Shown here one piece after another: positions 43,067 to 53,884 of a stretch of DNA of 64,000 bases. The notes beneath the pieces were generated by a model. It was not told where the DNA came from. It made no database searches and worked only from the letters and a program-made list of their open reading frames with translations. The DNA is from Endothia cerciana. Its lineage: Eukaryota; Ascomycota; Sordariomycetes; Diaporthales; Cryphonectriaceae. Positions within the stretch are counted from its first letter, which is position 1; each line of letters starts with the position of its first letter. A program made the translations under genes and the position numbers. The stretch lies in NCBI GenBank assembly GCA_026119935.1, contig JALRMH010000032.1, positions 62,001-126,000 on the forward strand, in the 5' to 3' direction.

Positions 43067-43766
43067 GCGCCTTTAGGTTCCAGGCTCACGGATTTCCTTG
43101 GAGTGATTGGTGGCGCCTGGATTTTATGTAGTCTGGTTGGCGCAGGGAGGATGTTGTACTTTTATGAGATTGTTCTCCTTTGATAATAAGACTTCTGAGG
43201 GCCCGCTTCTTGCATTCAAGCATGGGCCGCTCTTGAACCTGTGTTACAGGTTGTGTATGGTTGTCTTGTCAGTCAACTAGAGGTCGACAGCATTAGCTGG
43301 GTGGCCGGGCGAGCCGGAGAAGCCGGGCTGGTGGTAATGAGCCCGGCTCTGACCAAAAAGAGGACCCGGCAGCACAACTTTGGAACTCTCAAATGAAAGG
43401 GAAAATGAAAATTCATTCTGGTCATCACTTTTCAGAGTCGCACTGCTGTAGGATTTTTTGAAACCTGATCACCTTCGCACAGACGTTCCTGGTCACTGCT
43501 CGTCGATGTTCAGTTGACCCCAACTGGTGAAGCAAATCATGCCCGCAGATGATGCAATCTGGGTTTGATATCCACCCGTGAGGGGTATTGATACGCGGGA
43601 AGATTAATAATGCAGTGGATCTAAATTGCCCCGACCTCCAAGCCTGTTTCTAACGACGTCTTCGTGGGCTTCACTAGCATCACTCTCATATAACTGCTTT
43701 GTCCGCTTGAGAAGCGACCTTGACAATCTTCAAGTCATTGTCATTACATGTACTGAAACCTCAAAA
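43067..43766. other. Spacer, GST promoter
   Basis: 0.7 kb without a gene. The 3' part should hold the GST promoter and 5' leader. Confidence 0.4.
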
Positions 43767-44952
43767 ATGGGTTCCAAAGGAGCAGCCATCAAGCTCTACA
43801 CCAACCACCGGTGTCCATGTATGTCATCATCTCGCACTGATTGAGGCCCTGACCTCTGTGAACAATGAATGCTGACAGTCAGCTTAGGGGCGCATAGGTA
43901 TGAGCTTTTCATCGCCGGATTCCCCAGCATCTCATGTAACGAACTCCAAGGTTGTTTGAGGAGTCAGGAGAACTCATCGAACACCCTCTTGAGACAGTTG
44001 AGCAGTACAGACTGGCTGAAAATGCGTGAATAGGGCACATATCACACTCGCGGAATTGGGTATTCCCTTCGAAGAGGTAAGATGACTGGCGACATACCGT
44101 TGTTCAAGTCGTCGAGCTGTGTTTAGGAAGGAAGGCACACGCCACAGCCCGAGGGCTCAGGTGGAGTAGTTCAGAGTATTAATGCTTCTCTATGGGAGAG
44201 GGAGGACACTCTTACGACACCATACTTCACCACAAGTGAGAGTGCGCAAATGAAGTGGCTGACGAACTCACCTTTAGGAAATTATCGACCTCGACACCCC
44301 CCGAAGCCCAGAGTATCTCAAGGTCAATCCGCGCGGACTCGTTCCATCTCTCTCCTACAACGGTGAGATCATCACCGAATCCGCCATCGTGGCCCAGTTT
44401 CTGGCCGACACCTACCCGAGCCACCTCGTCCCGGCTACTTCCGATCCCAACGGCCCACTCACCCGGGCCCGCATCGCCTTCTTCGTCGATGCATGGTTCT
44501 CCAAGTGTAACGGCCTGTATATGAAGGTGCTGACGGCCAAGGCCGACGACGAGGCCGCCGCTCATTCCGAGGACCTGGTCAAGGCTGTAGTGAAGGAGGT
44601 TGAACCGCTGCTGGGCAACGCGGGCCCATTTTTTGGGGGCAGCGACAAGCTCACACTTGCCGAGGCGAGTATCCCCCTTCGTTTTACAACACAAACACTC
44701 TTGCCACATGCAATGATCTAAGGCTGATCGTGTCGTGATTAGTGCCTGACGGGACCATTTGTTCTCCGTCTCAAGGTGTTTGCGAAGCACGGGCTTGTAC
44801 CGGGCAGCCTCGTCAAGGCCTTGGCCGAGCAGGCACCCAACTTCCACAAGTGGTCTGAGGCAGTCGTCGGGTCACCGAGCGTGACCGGCATCTTCGACGA
44901 AGATGCGATGGTGGTCAAGATGAAGGAGAGGCTCGCTAAGGCAAAGGCGTGA
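43767..44952 (+). CDS. Glutathione S-transferase, CPW (omega-like) type
   Basis: 233-aa cytosolic GST from five exons: 43767-43818, 43888-43897, 44034-44076, 44278-44664 and 44743-44952. The total is 702 nt with every junction in phase. Exon 2 is only 10 nt; it supplies the middle of CPWAHRAHITLAELGIPFEE, and skipping it shifts the frame. The last intron (44665-44742) starts with GC (GAG|GCGAGT). The N-terminal thioredoxin-like domain has the active-site CPW Cys16, typical of omega/thiol-transferase GSTs rather than Tyr/Ser types, then NPRGLVPSLSYNGEIITES, where ES binds the glutathione gamma-glutamyl group. The helical C-domain runs from TRARIAFFVDAW. Likely roles are glutathionyl transfer or reduction in detoxification; substrate unknown. 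Confidence 0.95.
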
Positions 44953-45987
44953 TCATGCATCTCCTGTTCGTTCGGTAATCGATCTCTAGCTTTGTCAATT
45001 TTGAGGGAGGCTTAGTCTTGAAATTGGCCGGTTGCTGGCTATGCCGAGCACTTCTACACCCTAGATTGTGATATGCGCCAACACTGTCAGGAAATATCAA
45101 ACACAAGTCAAAGAAAGTAGACTACCATACACATATAGCTCTGCGCCCTATATTCCTGGCTGATGCTCAGGGACGGCATATCCGGTACCGATTCGACTTG
45201 TTCCTGACATCCAGAGTCTAGTTAGTCCTCTAGGGGAATCGTGGCTGTACACAATCATTGGTATCAAGGGAATCCCTCTGATAATCATATATCTCACCTA
45301 TATAGGCATTCGCGCCGTGAGCCTGTACTCGGAATGGAATAGTCATGAGCGCGGGTACGGGAAATTCTTACTGCTAGTGGCTCAGCCTGAACTTCGCCTC
45401 GGGATGATCTCGACTTCGAGACTCTGCTATCACGAAGTAGTAGTGACAGGAGTAGAGTGTATCGAGACGAATTGGGCTCTCAGCTGGATCCTCGGTGCTG
45501 TTGTCCAAAGTGGGACCATATGCACATTGAACATATGATACCTGAACCGTCTCGACCGGTGAGCTGGAACAGTGAGGGACATATGGACGTCAGCCGCTTG
45601 GACTCTCGAATGCTTACTGCCTCTCATGAGGCATGCTGAGGGCCTCGGATGGCTGAGACTGTTTGTCTGAAGCTGAACAATTCACGATTTGTCAATGTCT
45701 GCTTCGCTCCAAATCAACATACAAGCATCCCATTGCGTCATTTGTTTTTAGTTTATTTTCTCGTCGAACTCGGACATCTATGGTGTACAGTTTGCTGTGT
45801 AGTGAACACGAAACGGGCCCAACTGATCTGCGATAGTCTCCGAGAGGCTGCGACACAATCGGACAATCCTTCTAGTCTCATGAAAGAGCGGCCGGTACGG
45901 GGGCACCAGGCCCCCATCCTGGAAAATCGACGCGTCCGAATCTCAGCCAGACAGGATGGGGATGGGTATTACGGTAGGAGACTTCAT
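44953..45987. other. Convergent spacer
   Basis: 1.0 kb between the 3' ends of the GST and SUR7-like genes; no gene recognised. Confidence 0.4.
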
Positions 45988-47169
45988 CTAATAGTCCCTC
46001 GCCATCCCGCGATCCCGGCTGGACTCCATGGAGTACTTCTCGCCCCTGCCCCGCGCGCGCTGATCCCTCCTCCGGGCTCGGATCGCGGCGATGAGCTCCC
46101 ATACCCAGTACCCCGTGGCGATGGCCATGAGGGCGAACGCGGCCCACGTCAGGCCTTCGAACTTCGAGCCGACGGTGACCTCGAGGCCGATGTTATCGGC
46201 GTTCTCCTCGTGGATCTTCTTGACCATCTCGCTGGCCCCGATGGTGTACAGCAGGCTGCCGATGAAGAGGAAGAGGGCGGCCGGCAGCGCCAGGCCGAAG
46301 TTGGCAACGAGGACCCGGCGGCCCTTCTGCGGGATGAGGAACAGGCCTGCGGCGGCGCCGAGTATGGAAAGGCCGGTGAAGATCGCACTGAGGATGTATA
46401 GTGCGGCTAGGGCCTCAAAGACGCTCGGCAGCTTGCTCAGCTTCTTCTCCAGCTTCTGGGTGAAACCCAAGTCCGAGAGGGACACGTTGAAGGGACCGAC
46501 GCTTAGTTGCTTGTTGAGTACGCTCGACATATCCATGGCCGCTGCTCGAGTGGTTAGCACCCCAATTTAAAAATAACCCAAAGAAAAATGAGTGATCTCA
46601 GGGAGCCGAGTGCAACTTACAGAAATCCATCGGCCTGCGAGAATCTCGTTAGTAATTTGGAAGATGGGACGGTATGAACGGGACGGAGGGATGTCTTACC
46701 GGCTACACGATGAGATGTTCAGCCACGCGCTCGGTGCAGTAGCGTTCGGGGCATAGTCGCCTTGACAGAGGTCGAGGACGTGGAACGAGTAGAACTGCTC
46801 GATGCCCAGCTCCTTGGACAATTTGTCTGCTACATCGTTGCCGACGTCGTTGAGGATGCTGGCGGCCTGGCTCTCGACAGAGCCGATGATGCCGGTCGCA
46901 GAGGCCTCGATGGAGGTGAACAGGCCTCCCAGGCCGCCCAGCACGCCCTTGTCGGTCGAGGTGGGAGTCGCCGAGGTAGTTGTGGTCGTGCTACTGCTGC
47001 TACCGTCCGCGAGGTTCGACAGGAAGTTGTGGCCGAGGGTGGAAGTGTTGACCATGACTACGTGGTAGTCTTCCATGAAGCCCTTCTGGCTGCCGGCGAG
47101 CAGTGCCAGCATGGTGAGCACGAAGCTCACCACGGAGGCGAGGAGCGGTATGGCGACGGTGAATTTCAT
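45988..47169 (-). CDS. SUR7/PalI family four-helix plasma-membrane protein
   Basis: 345-aa membrane protein from exons 46700-47169, 46621-46634 (a 14-nt micro-exon) and 45988-46541; introns 46635-46699 and 46542-46620. The lengths sum to 1038 nt with all phases closed. Topology is that of SUR7/PalI: an N-terminal helix (VAIPLLASVVSFVLTMLALL), a large extracellular loop with a Ser/Thr-rich insert and FYSFHVLDLCQGDY ... ISSCS, where the C-x-G-DY/C pair corresponds to the claudin-like family motif, then three further helices (ALAALYILSAIFTGLSILGA, FGLALPAALFLFIGSLLYTI, FEGLTWAAFALMAIATGYWV) and an Arg-rich cytosolic tail. Relatives organise eisosome/MCC domains or act in pH signalling. The exact subfamily is not resolved. 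Confidence 0.92.
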
Positions 47170-50100
47170 GGTGAATCTGGGAGTTGTGGGCCGGGGATAT
47201 CGAGGACTTCGGCCCAGGCGGGTTGAGGGACGACTAAAAGAGCAAGCCGCTTAGGAATTTCTGATCGAGGCTGACCATATGCCCGGCGTGCACGGAATAT
47301 AGCTACTAACAGGCGGCTCGTGTTTGAGTTGTAGGAGTGCCGTCCACAAGGCACACCAAGATGAGGAAACAGGTGGACAAGGTATGAGTCCAGCTCAGTC
47401 GATTTTCACCGTCTTGAGAGAATCGGGAGCGGTAAGGTGTGTTTTGACACGGTGGGAATGGTTCTGGTGAAGTATAGAACGTGGCGAGGCGAAACAAGAT
47501 GTTTTGGTGGATTCCGGGTTGGCTGTTCAGGCGTCACTTGGCATGGGTGGAACCAGGCTTTGAGGGCGACGACAGGGAGACAATTTACAGGAGTGGAAAA
47601 GTAATCTGCAAATCCATTCCCTATTTTCGAGAACCCGATCTCACCACCTGGGGGTCTTGAAAAGGGTTATCAAAAGCGGATGAAGCAGGCTTTGGCGACC
47701 CCCGGAGGCGAGGGTTACCTTTCAAGCATTACGTCTACGTCTGCAGTACCATCGGGTGTTTTGCGCGGTTGACTCTCAAGGTTGTTCGGTTGGCCGGCGG
47801 GATTCTTGGCTGTGAAGTGTCGGCGACGGCCATTGTGCATAGCCCTGGTGCTAATGTGGGTGTCCACACCACGGAGGCAGATCCCACCGCATGCCCGTGT
47901 GTAAGTCGGGGGGGTCCAGACCCGGGCAGCCAATGGCATGATGGACAGGGCAGAAGGGGCATCAAGGGGGGTGCGTCATCTTCGAGAAACATTCCCGGTC
48001 GGGCAGGTTGTCGAGAAACCTGACTGAGGACACAGGCCTGGGCTCGCAGAGATCTACGCTGTACAGTGGATACGTTAAACAAGGTCATGCTATGTCACCT
48101 TCAGAAAGACCGCCATTGCCGCTTTGCCGCTATTTCGAAAACCGTTGCCTCCGTACCTCGGGTGAGTTGAATCAACATTGCCGGACACGCATGCAGATCT
48201 ACGATGCTGCCATTAATATTTGTTTCAACTAGGCTCGACTTGGCAGGCGTGCAAACATCTTCGTATCCATGGTTGCGCTGCGCGCTGCCTTTTGGACGAT
48301 AATGACTTCAGATTCAGGGCACCTACTACTGAGTAGGATCTTCATAGCCCTCTCGTCCTCGATCTCGGGGACATGAAGCTGTAGGGTCCACAGGTGCGGT
48401 GGAGCGCTTCCCGCCAGCCCCCGGGCTTCGTCAGTGACTTTGGCGTCTTGGTCGGCGTCAGTCTCGACCGTCCCCGACCTCGGGGTGTCCCTGTCGATGC
48501 AAGGGAGGTGGGTGTGTCTCTACCCTTTTCTTCTTCTCCCTTGCTTTCTCTTTCTCTTCCTTGTTTCTCATTGTTTTCCATTTTTCCATGTGCCAGCAGC
48601 GCTATCGTTCAAGATTGCCCATCGGGCACGCTGGCTCAGATCTCCGGAGACACGTGCCCTGGCCTTTCGAAGTGTGTGACATCGCATCTCTTGGCTTGGC
48701 TCATCTAAAAGTTCCAGGGCTGGCCGGGTGGGTAGTAACCTTACCCCGGGATTGTCTACCATAATGATAACAACTGTAATATAAGAATAGCATGATCATT
48801 GACAAGACGCATGTGGGACGATTTCTATCTTTTGGTTAATCAGGTCGTTTTATATACCTGGTACGTATGTTGTAGAATTATACTACAAGTAGGCTTCGGT
48901 TCCCCGTGGTCATCTCATAGGGGGGAGCCCGTGGGTGCATTTGCAAGTCAGTGTGCAGCTTTCAAATCCTACCCAGTTCGATGAAGGCCCCCCAGCACCC
49001 CCCTCCCCGTCCTCCTACAGCGACCCGTCACCTCCCAGTCAACGCAAGGTCTGCCTGCTCAAGTGTAGATGTATCTGACTCATCCCGCTACCACCCTCAC
49101 CCCTTAGCCTCACTCATATAGGCAAGCATCAAGCCGGCAGAGCGGCAGATGCTACCATAGTAGCAACAAGAGCTGCTCGTGGTGAAGAGGGAGTGAACCC
49201 GAGCCGGGAAGTGGGGTTGTTGAGATTCGCGTCAGTCAAGCCGAAGAGTTCTCAGCCGCTGTGAACAGTACAGTAATCATCTCAGAGGTTCTGGGGACCT
49301 ATATGTAGCAGTTATCAGCCACACCGGGGCCACGCCTGGAACCTCAAACCCCGTTAAGTGAATTCGGAGACACGACCCTGCGGCCGTGTGGCTTCCAAGC
49401 AGGAGGGCCCTACCTTCATTCCATTCCTATGAGCTTGGTGGTGAGTTTCTTTCAGTGGCATTCTTTATCAGGGCATTTTTGCACACAGTCAGACCAGACC
49501 TAATACTGTGCTTGCCTGCAGAAGCCAGTGACCACTGACTGACTGACTGACTTGTTTCGGGTCTAAGTATCAACGCAGATTAATGGAAGCTTGAAATGCA
49601 TAGATGGAAAGGGCAAATGCGTCTAGCTCTGGACAGGCAAGGACACGACCCTGATGCACATCCCACAGTGTTCCAATTTTTTATTTTTTATTTTTATTTT
49701 TTCCCAATGTCTTGTCTCCTTGAGTGAGACGACGCGCACGAGTGGGTGAGTGGGTATGCGTACTGTGCTTGAAGCTCCAGTCCCAGGGTATCATAATAAC
49801 TGGCTCCATGAAAGACATCATCACGATGGAGGCTACTCAGCTACCTAACATTAGTGAAAAGTAACCGGGTCTTGATTTCATCAGCATCGACAACCTATTA
49901 ATTGAGTCGGTGGCGTGAATCGGTAAGGGGGGCCTTCTCAGTGAGACTGATCATGATGGCAGTATGACATCATGCATGAGACAAACAAATCCTAGACGCG
50001 TCTCTGCGCGACTTTAGAGGTGCTACTAACGAAGCTACCATAGTAGGGATTTGCAGGCGCAAGTGAGGGTAGGGGAAGACGCAAGCCTAACAAACTTCAG

Positions 50101-50200
50101 AGTCTAACCTCGGACGCCCTACAACGCCCTCTCGCCATCAACACCAAACACAATCCACCGTCGTCTTCAAGCAAGCTGACCACCGCAGCCACATATCATC
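47170..50200. other. 3.0-kb gene-poor region
   Basis: No supportable gene. Features: pyrimidine-rich block near 48510-48600, a TGAC tetranucleotide run near 49540-49555 and a T-rich tract at 49676-49703. The right end should hold the promoter of the next gene. Confidence 0.4.
49676..49703. repeat. T-rich low-complexity tract
   Basis: Runs of 5-7 T separated by single A. Confidence 0.8.
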
Positions 50201-51459
50201 ATGACCCAAACGAGATCAGGCAAGGGCACCACTGCCGGCGACAAGCATGAGCTGGGTGAGTCTGTGTCGTTGCCTCCGCCGAAGGCGCAGAAGAAGGAGG
50301 GCAAGGAAGAAAAGCAGCTGACCTTGGACAAGTCTCTGAACGGGTTAGTCGATCCTACAAGCCCTCCTGTGCTTTAACTTTCCACTGACACGGGGTTTCA
50401 TACGCATAAGGGGCAATAAGAAAAAGGAGGTTGACGAGGGCGACGACACTACTGCCGAGGACAACGGTGGCGGTGATGGGGGCAGGCCAGAGCAGGGCGA
50501 GCCGAAGACCGCAGCCAAGGGCCAAGACATCGCTGTCGAGACTCACGGCCGAGATAGCTCAACGCCCTCGAACATCCTCGAGAAGGGAATCATCTACTTC
50601 TTCTTCCGCGGCCGCGTCGGCATCGACCACCCCGACAAGGTCAGCGACATTGCTCGCAGCTACATCATCCTCAGGCCTATCCCGAGAGATGCAGGGCTTG
50701 GCTATGGGCCCATTGGCGATGCTGGCAACTCTCGCCTGATTGCCGTCCCCAAGAAGGTCTTGCCCCAGTCGGGACGGGACCGTTGGATCGCCTTCGTCGA
50801 GAAGGCCGGCACCTCATTCGACGAGCTCAAGAAGGACTTCCTGGCATCCAACGACTACCAGACCAAGGCCGGCGTCAACCGCCACTCTCCCGCGGCCGCC
50901 CCCTTCGGCCAAGGCGTCTATGCCATCACGACCACGGGACGAGAGAGCCATCTGGCATACATGCTGACGCTTCCCAAGAAGCTTGATGAGGTCCAGACGG
51001 AGATGGGGTTGAAGGAGAGGGGCAGTTGGATCATCAGCACTCGCAACCCCCAATACCCTGCGCCTCAGAACGCCCGGCTGCCAGGCTCTCCTAACTTCTC
51101 CAAGGAGGTAAGTAGGCCACTCCAATAGATCGTCGGGTGACTAACTTTTGTAGATACTTGACGAGTTTCGATCGCTACGCTGGATGGGGACCCTTCCTAA
51201 GCACCTCATCCCCAATGCGCAATTCCTTCTTGTCGGGGAGTCCTCCGGGATTGACAGGGCCATGCAGGCAGAGGAGAAGGACGGAAAGAGCAAGGACAAG
51301 GAGGAGCCCATCGAGGAGATGGAGAAACTCGAGGAGGAGGACACAGAGCGCATGGAGCATCTCGGAAATGATGCATCCGCGGCCATTTTCGCGGACCTCG
51401 AGGCCCAGGCCAAAGGATATCCGGAGTTGCAGACCACGTTTCAGCTTGACCCAATCTAG
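50201..51459 (+). CDS. Conserved protein of unknown function (family shared by fungi and bacteria)
   Basis: 381 aa from exons 50201-50343, 50411-51107 and 51154-51459; introns of 67 and 46 nt, the second with a GACTAAC branch. The first ~90 residues are charged and low-complexity. The core begins SNILEKGIIYFFFRGRVGI and includes DIARSYIILRPIP, NSRLIAVPKKVLPQSGRDRW, YQTKAGVNRHSPAAAPFGQG, VYAITTTGRESHLAYMLTLP and RSLRWMGTLPKHLI, ending in NAQFLLVGESSG. A highly charged Glu/Lys helix follows, then the tail. From memory, very similar core proteins of unknown function occur in bacteria, and some fungal entries are labelled BTB transcription factor, but I see neither a BTB fold signature nor a DNA-binding motif. 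No membrane segment or signal peptide is visible. Confidence 0.85.
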
Positions 51460-52156
51460 TGTACGGCATGGTCATGTTCCTGGAGACTGGAACAATCCCG
51501 TAACCTGGACAGCGGCGCACTGGCCAGCCAACACTGTCTAGAAATCCAGGTGCAGTAATTTCAAGAAGTACCAGCTCGCATCCTGCTGTGATTGATCCCA
51601 AGGAAAAGAACATGTTCTATCACGTCCAGTACAAGACAAGCTCTCACGGTCCACACCTATCAGGGACACGACTGGCAGGGCAACGGTGGGAGCAGCGCGG
51701 GGGGAGATGGTACGAGGTTCAATGTCACGGCCGAAGCAAGACACGTTGTTCAGAAACTCTGGGAACGCGATCACAGCAGGCAGCCCCTGCCCTGTCATCG
51801 AGTTTCCCGACGTCGCCCTGGATGACTTTGATAACTCGGCTGTTGTGTTGATTATACGATTGAAGATAGGGTCCGGCGTCGCCTCATCTCGGGCAATAGC
51901 CGTAAATCAACAGGAGTTATCGCGGAATCTCAATTGTATGACTCCATCCTTGGAAGTGTTTAGTAGGTACATTGCGTGACAGCTGGGCGGTCCCGATAGT
52001 TTCGCTCCCTATGTATGAGCAGGTGGCCGTCTGTGGAGGTACCCTGTGATAGGAATCCACGATACCTTCTTCAGTACCAAGCCTAACAGTACCCTAAAAT
52101 GCAACTTGTAATTATCGGCAACCTGTCTTGAACTCAATCATGGTCTGACACATCCC
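51460..52156. other. Convergent 3' flanks
   Basis: 0.7 kb, no gene recognised. Confidence 0.4.
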
Positions 52157-53280
52157 TCAGCCAAAAATCGAGCCAAGGAATTCATCCGTGGCAGCGTCCA
52201 GAGCCGCCATCTGATCCTTTGTCGCCCCGATGAAGACATGATCAGCTCCCTCAACATTGTGCAAGCTTACTGGGACGCCGGCCTTCTTCAATGCATCTTC
52301 CAGTATGACACTCTGCTTGAACGGAACCACGTGGTCTTGAGACCCGTGGGCGAGGAAGAAAGGCGGCGGCTTCTCGTCCGTCGAGATGTAAGTGATGGGG
52401 TTCGCCCGGGCCACCTTGTCCGGGATCTCCTGTATGGCACCGCCGATGTATTTCGACTCGGGGCTGTCGACAGGATCGTGCAGCATGCTCTTGCCGTCCT
52501 TGGGGGCTTGGGCGTCCATCTGGAGGAAGTCCGTCGGGCCGTAGTATGCGATAACGCCGGAAATGGCGCTGGAGACGTCGAGATGGTCACCAACGTCGAA
52601 TTCATCACCCTCGGAGCTGGCACACGAGACTCCCAGCATAGATGCCTGGTGGGCGCCGCTGAGGTGTTTTGGTGTCAGTATCTGGCTGAGAACGAGGAGG
52701 TTATTGCGGACAGAAGTGAAGCGTGCCACCCTCTGGGGCCCTCCAAAGTCATCGTCTAATGACTTGAGCCCCTGGACAAGAAAGGAAGGGTCACGCTCCC
52801 ACGAATTACGTACGCTGACTCCCCCCATGCAACTATGCGGTCTGCGTCAAGACTGTGCTCGGAAGCATGAGCCCTTAGCCACCTCACGGCAGACTTGCAG
52901 TCCTCAACAGCGGCGGGGAAGATGGCATCGCCGCTTAGGCGATAGTCCAGCGAGGCGATGGCAAACCCCTTGGACAGGAGCCGGCTGGGCAGGTGGGGGG
53001 ACTCTTTGGAGCCGAACATGAACGCGCCGCCTGATGCATTCGTTGTCAGCCTCCCCAATTACTCGAGAAAGACCCTCGAGATATATAAGAGAGCATTACC
53101 ATGGATATAGACGATCAGCGGGATCCTCCCTGGTCTCCGAGCCTCGGGCTTCGGGAGATAGAGGTCTAGGCGTTGCCGGACATGTCCCTGGGAGCAGTAC
53201 TGGATGTTCTTGTGCGTTTCGACATCCCTCGGAGGGGTGAACTTGGGAGGGATGAAACCTGAGAGGCTAGGGCTGTTCAT
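52157..53280 (-). CDS. Alpha/beta hydrolase (HSL/BD-FAE-like esterase)
   Basis: 299-aa soluble esterase-like protein from exons 53100-53280, 52814-53030 and 52158-52658 (stop at 52157). Introns are 53031-53099 and 52659-52813; the total of 900 nt closes in frame. The oxyanion motif HGG (residues 60-62, VYIHGGAFMFGS) is created across the first splice. The nucleophile elbow GESAG with Ser132 is created across the second: exon 2 ends GESA and exon 3 begins GAHQASMLGV. Asp241 (AHGSQDHVVP) and His273 (EGADHVF) complete the triad. Asp-Tyr-Arg-Leu-Ser (DYRLS) before the elbow is typical of this group. The family hydrolyses short acyl or feruloyl esters; the true substrate is unknown. It could be misread as two genes if the splice at 52658 is missed. 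Confidence 0.92.
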
Positions 53281-53884
53281 GTCGGCGATATGCAGGTAGA
53301 GTGCTGAGTGAGAGATCTGCTAACGGCGGCACCCGTGGACCTTTTGGTGTGGCAGCCCGGGAGAGGTGGTGACAACACAGTCATCACGCACGTCCCGACC
53401 AGGAGGAGTCGGGACCCACTTCACGTTCCCGACCCCTCTTCAGATCTTTTCGTCGTGATTATATAAGCATATTGAGCGTTCTTGACGCAGATTGCTCAGA
53501 AGGCTTCTTCAATATCAGAATAACAGTTGCGCGAGGCCTTGAGCTTCCAAGGGTGACGCCGGTGGCTCGTGGGACACCTCCATCAGCAACCTTATTCGGG
53601 CAAGCCTCGTCGCTCCGGCGAGATGGAATCTATCACACATGGAACGCCTCGGAGCGCATCAACCAGGAACGAATGCTGACCAGCAAGCCTTGAGGTCTTC
53701 GTGGACAAGGGGCCTAGTCAGTGGCACCTGAAAGGTTACTTGACCTCTTGCGTAACGCTGCACCTTTGGCGCAGACTTGGATGGTATCAACTTGTTGTAT
53801 TTCATCAACCTGCTCACTATACAGGAGGCCACGGATTATTATGTGTACGCCCCTTGCCATCTGCAGCCCCGGCCAACCATCACC
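53281..53884. other. Spacer, esterase promoter
   Basis: 0.6 kb, no gene recognised; contains the promoter of the esterase and the 3' flank of the phospholipase gene. Confidence 0.4.

Noticed and set aside
50201..51459. Annotation as a BTB-domain transcription factor, used for some relatives as I recall.
   Set aside because: No BTB/POZ pattern or DNA-binding motif is visible, so the label is not supported.
52157..52828. Separate 223-codon gene at the 3' end of the esterase.
   Set aside because: Splicing 52814 to 52658 rebuilds the GESAG elbow and the catalytic Asp and His follow in frame, so it is the last exon of one gene.
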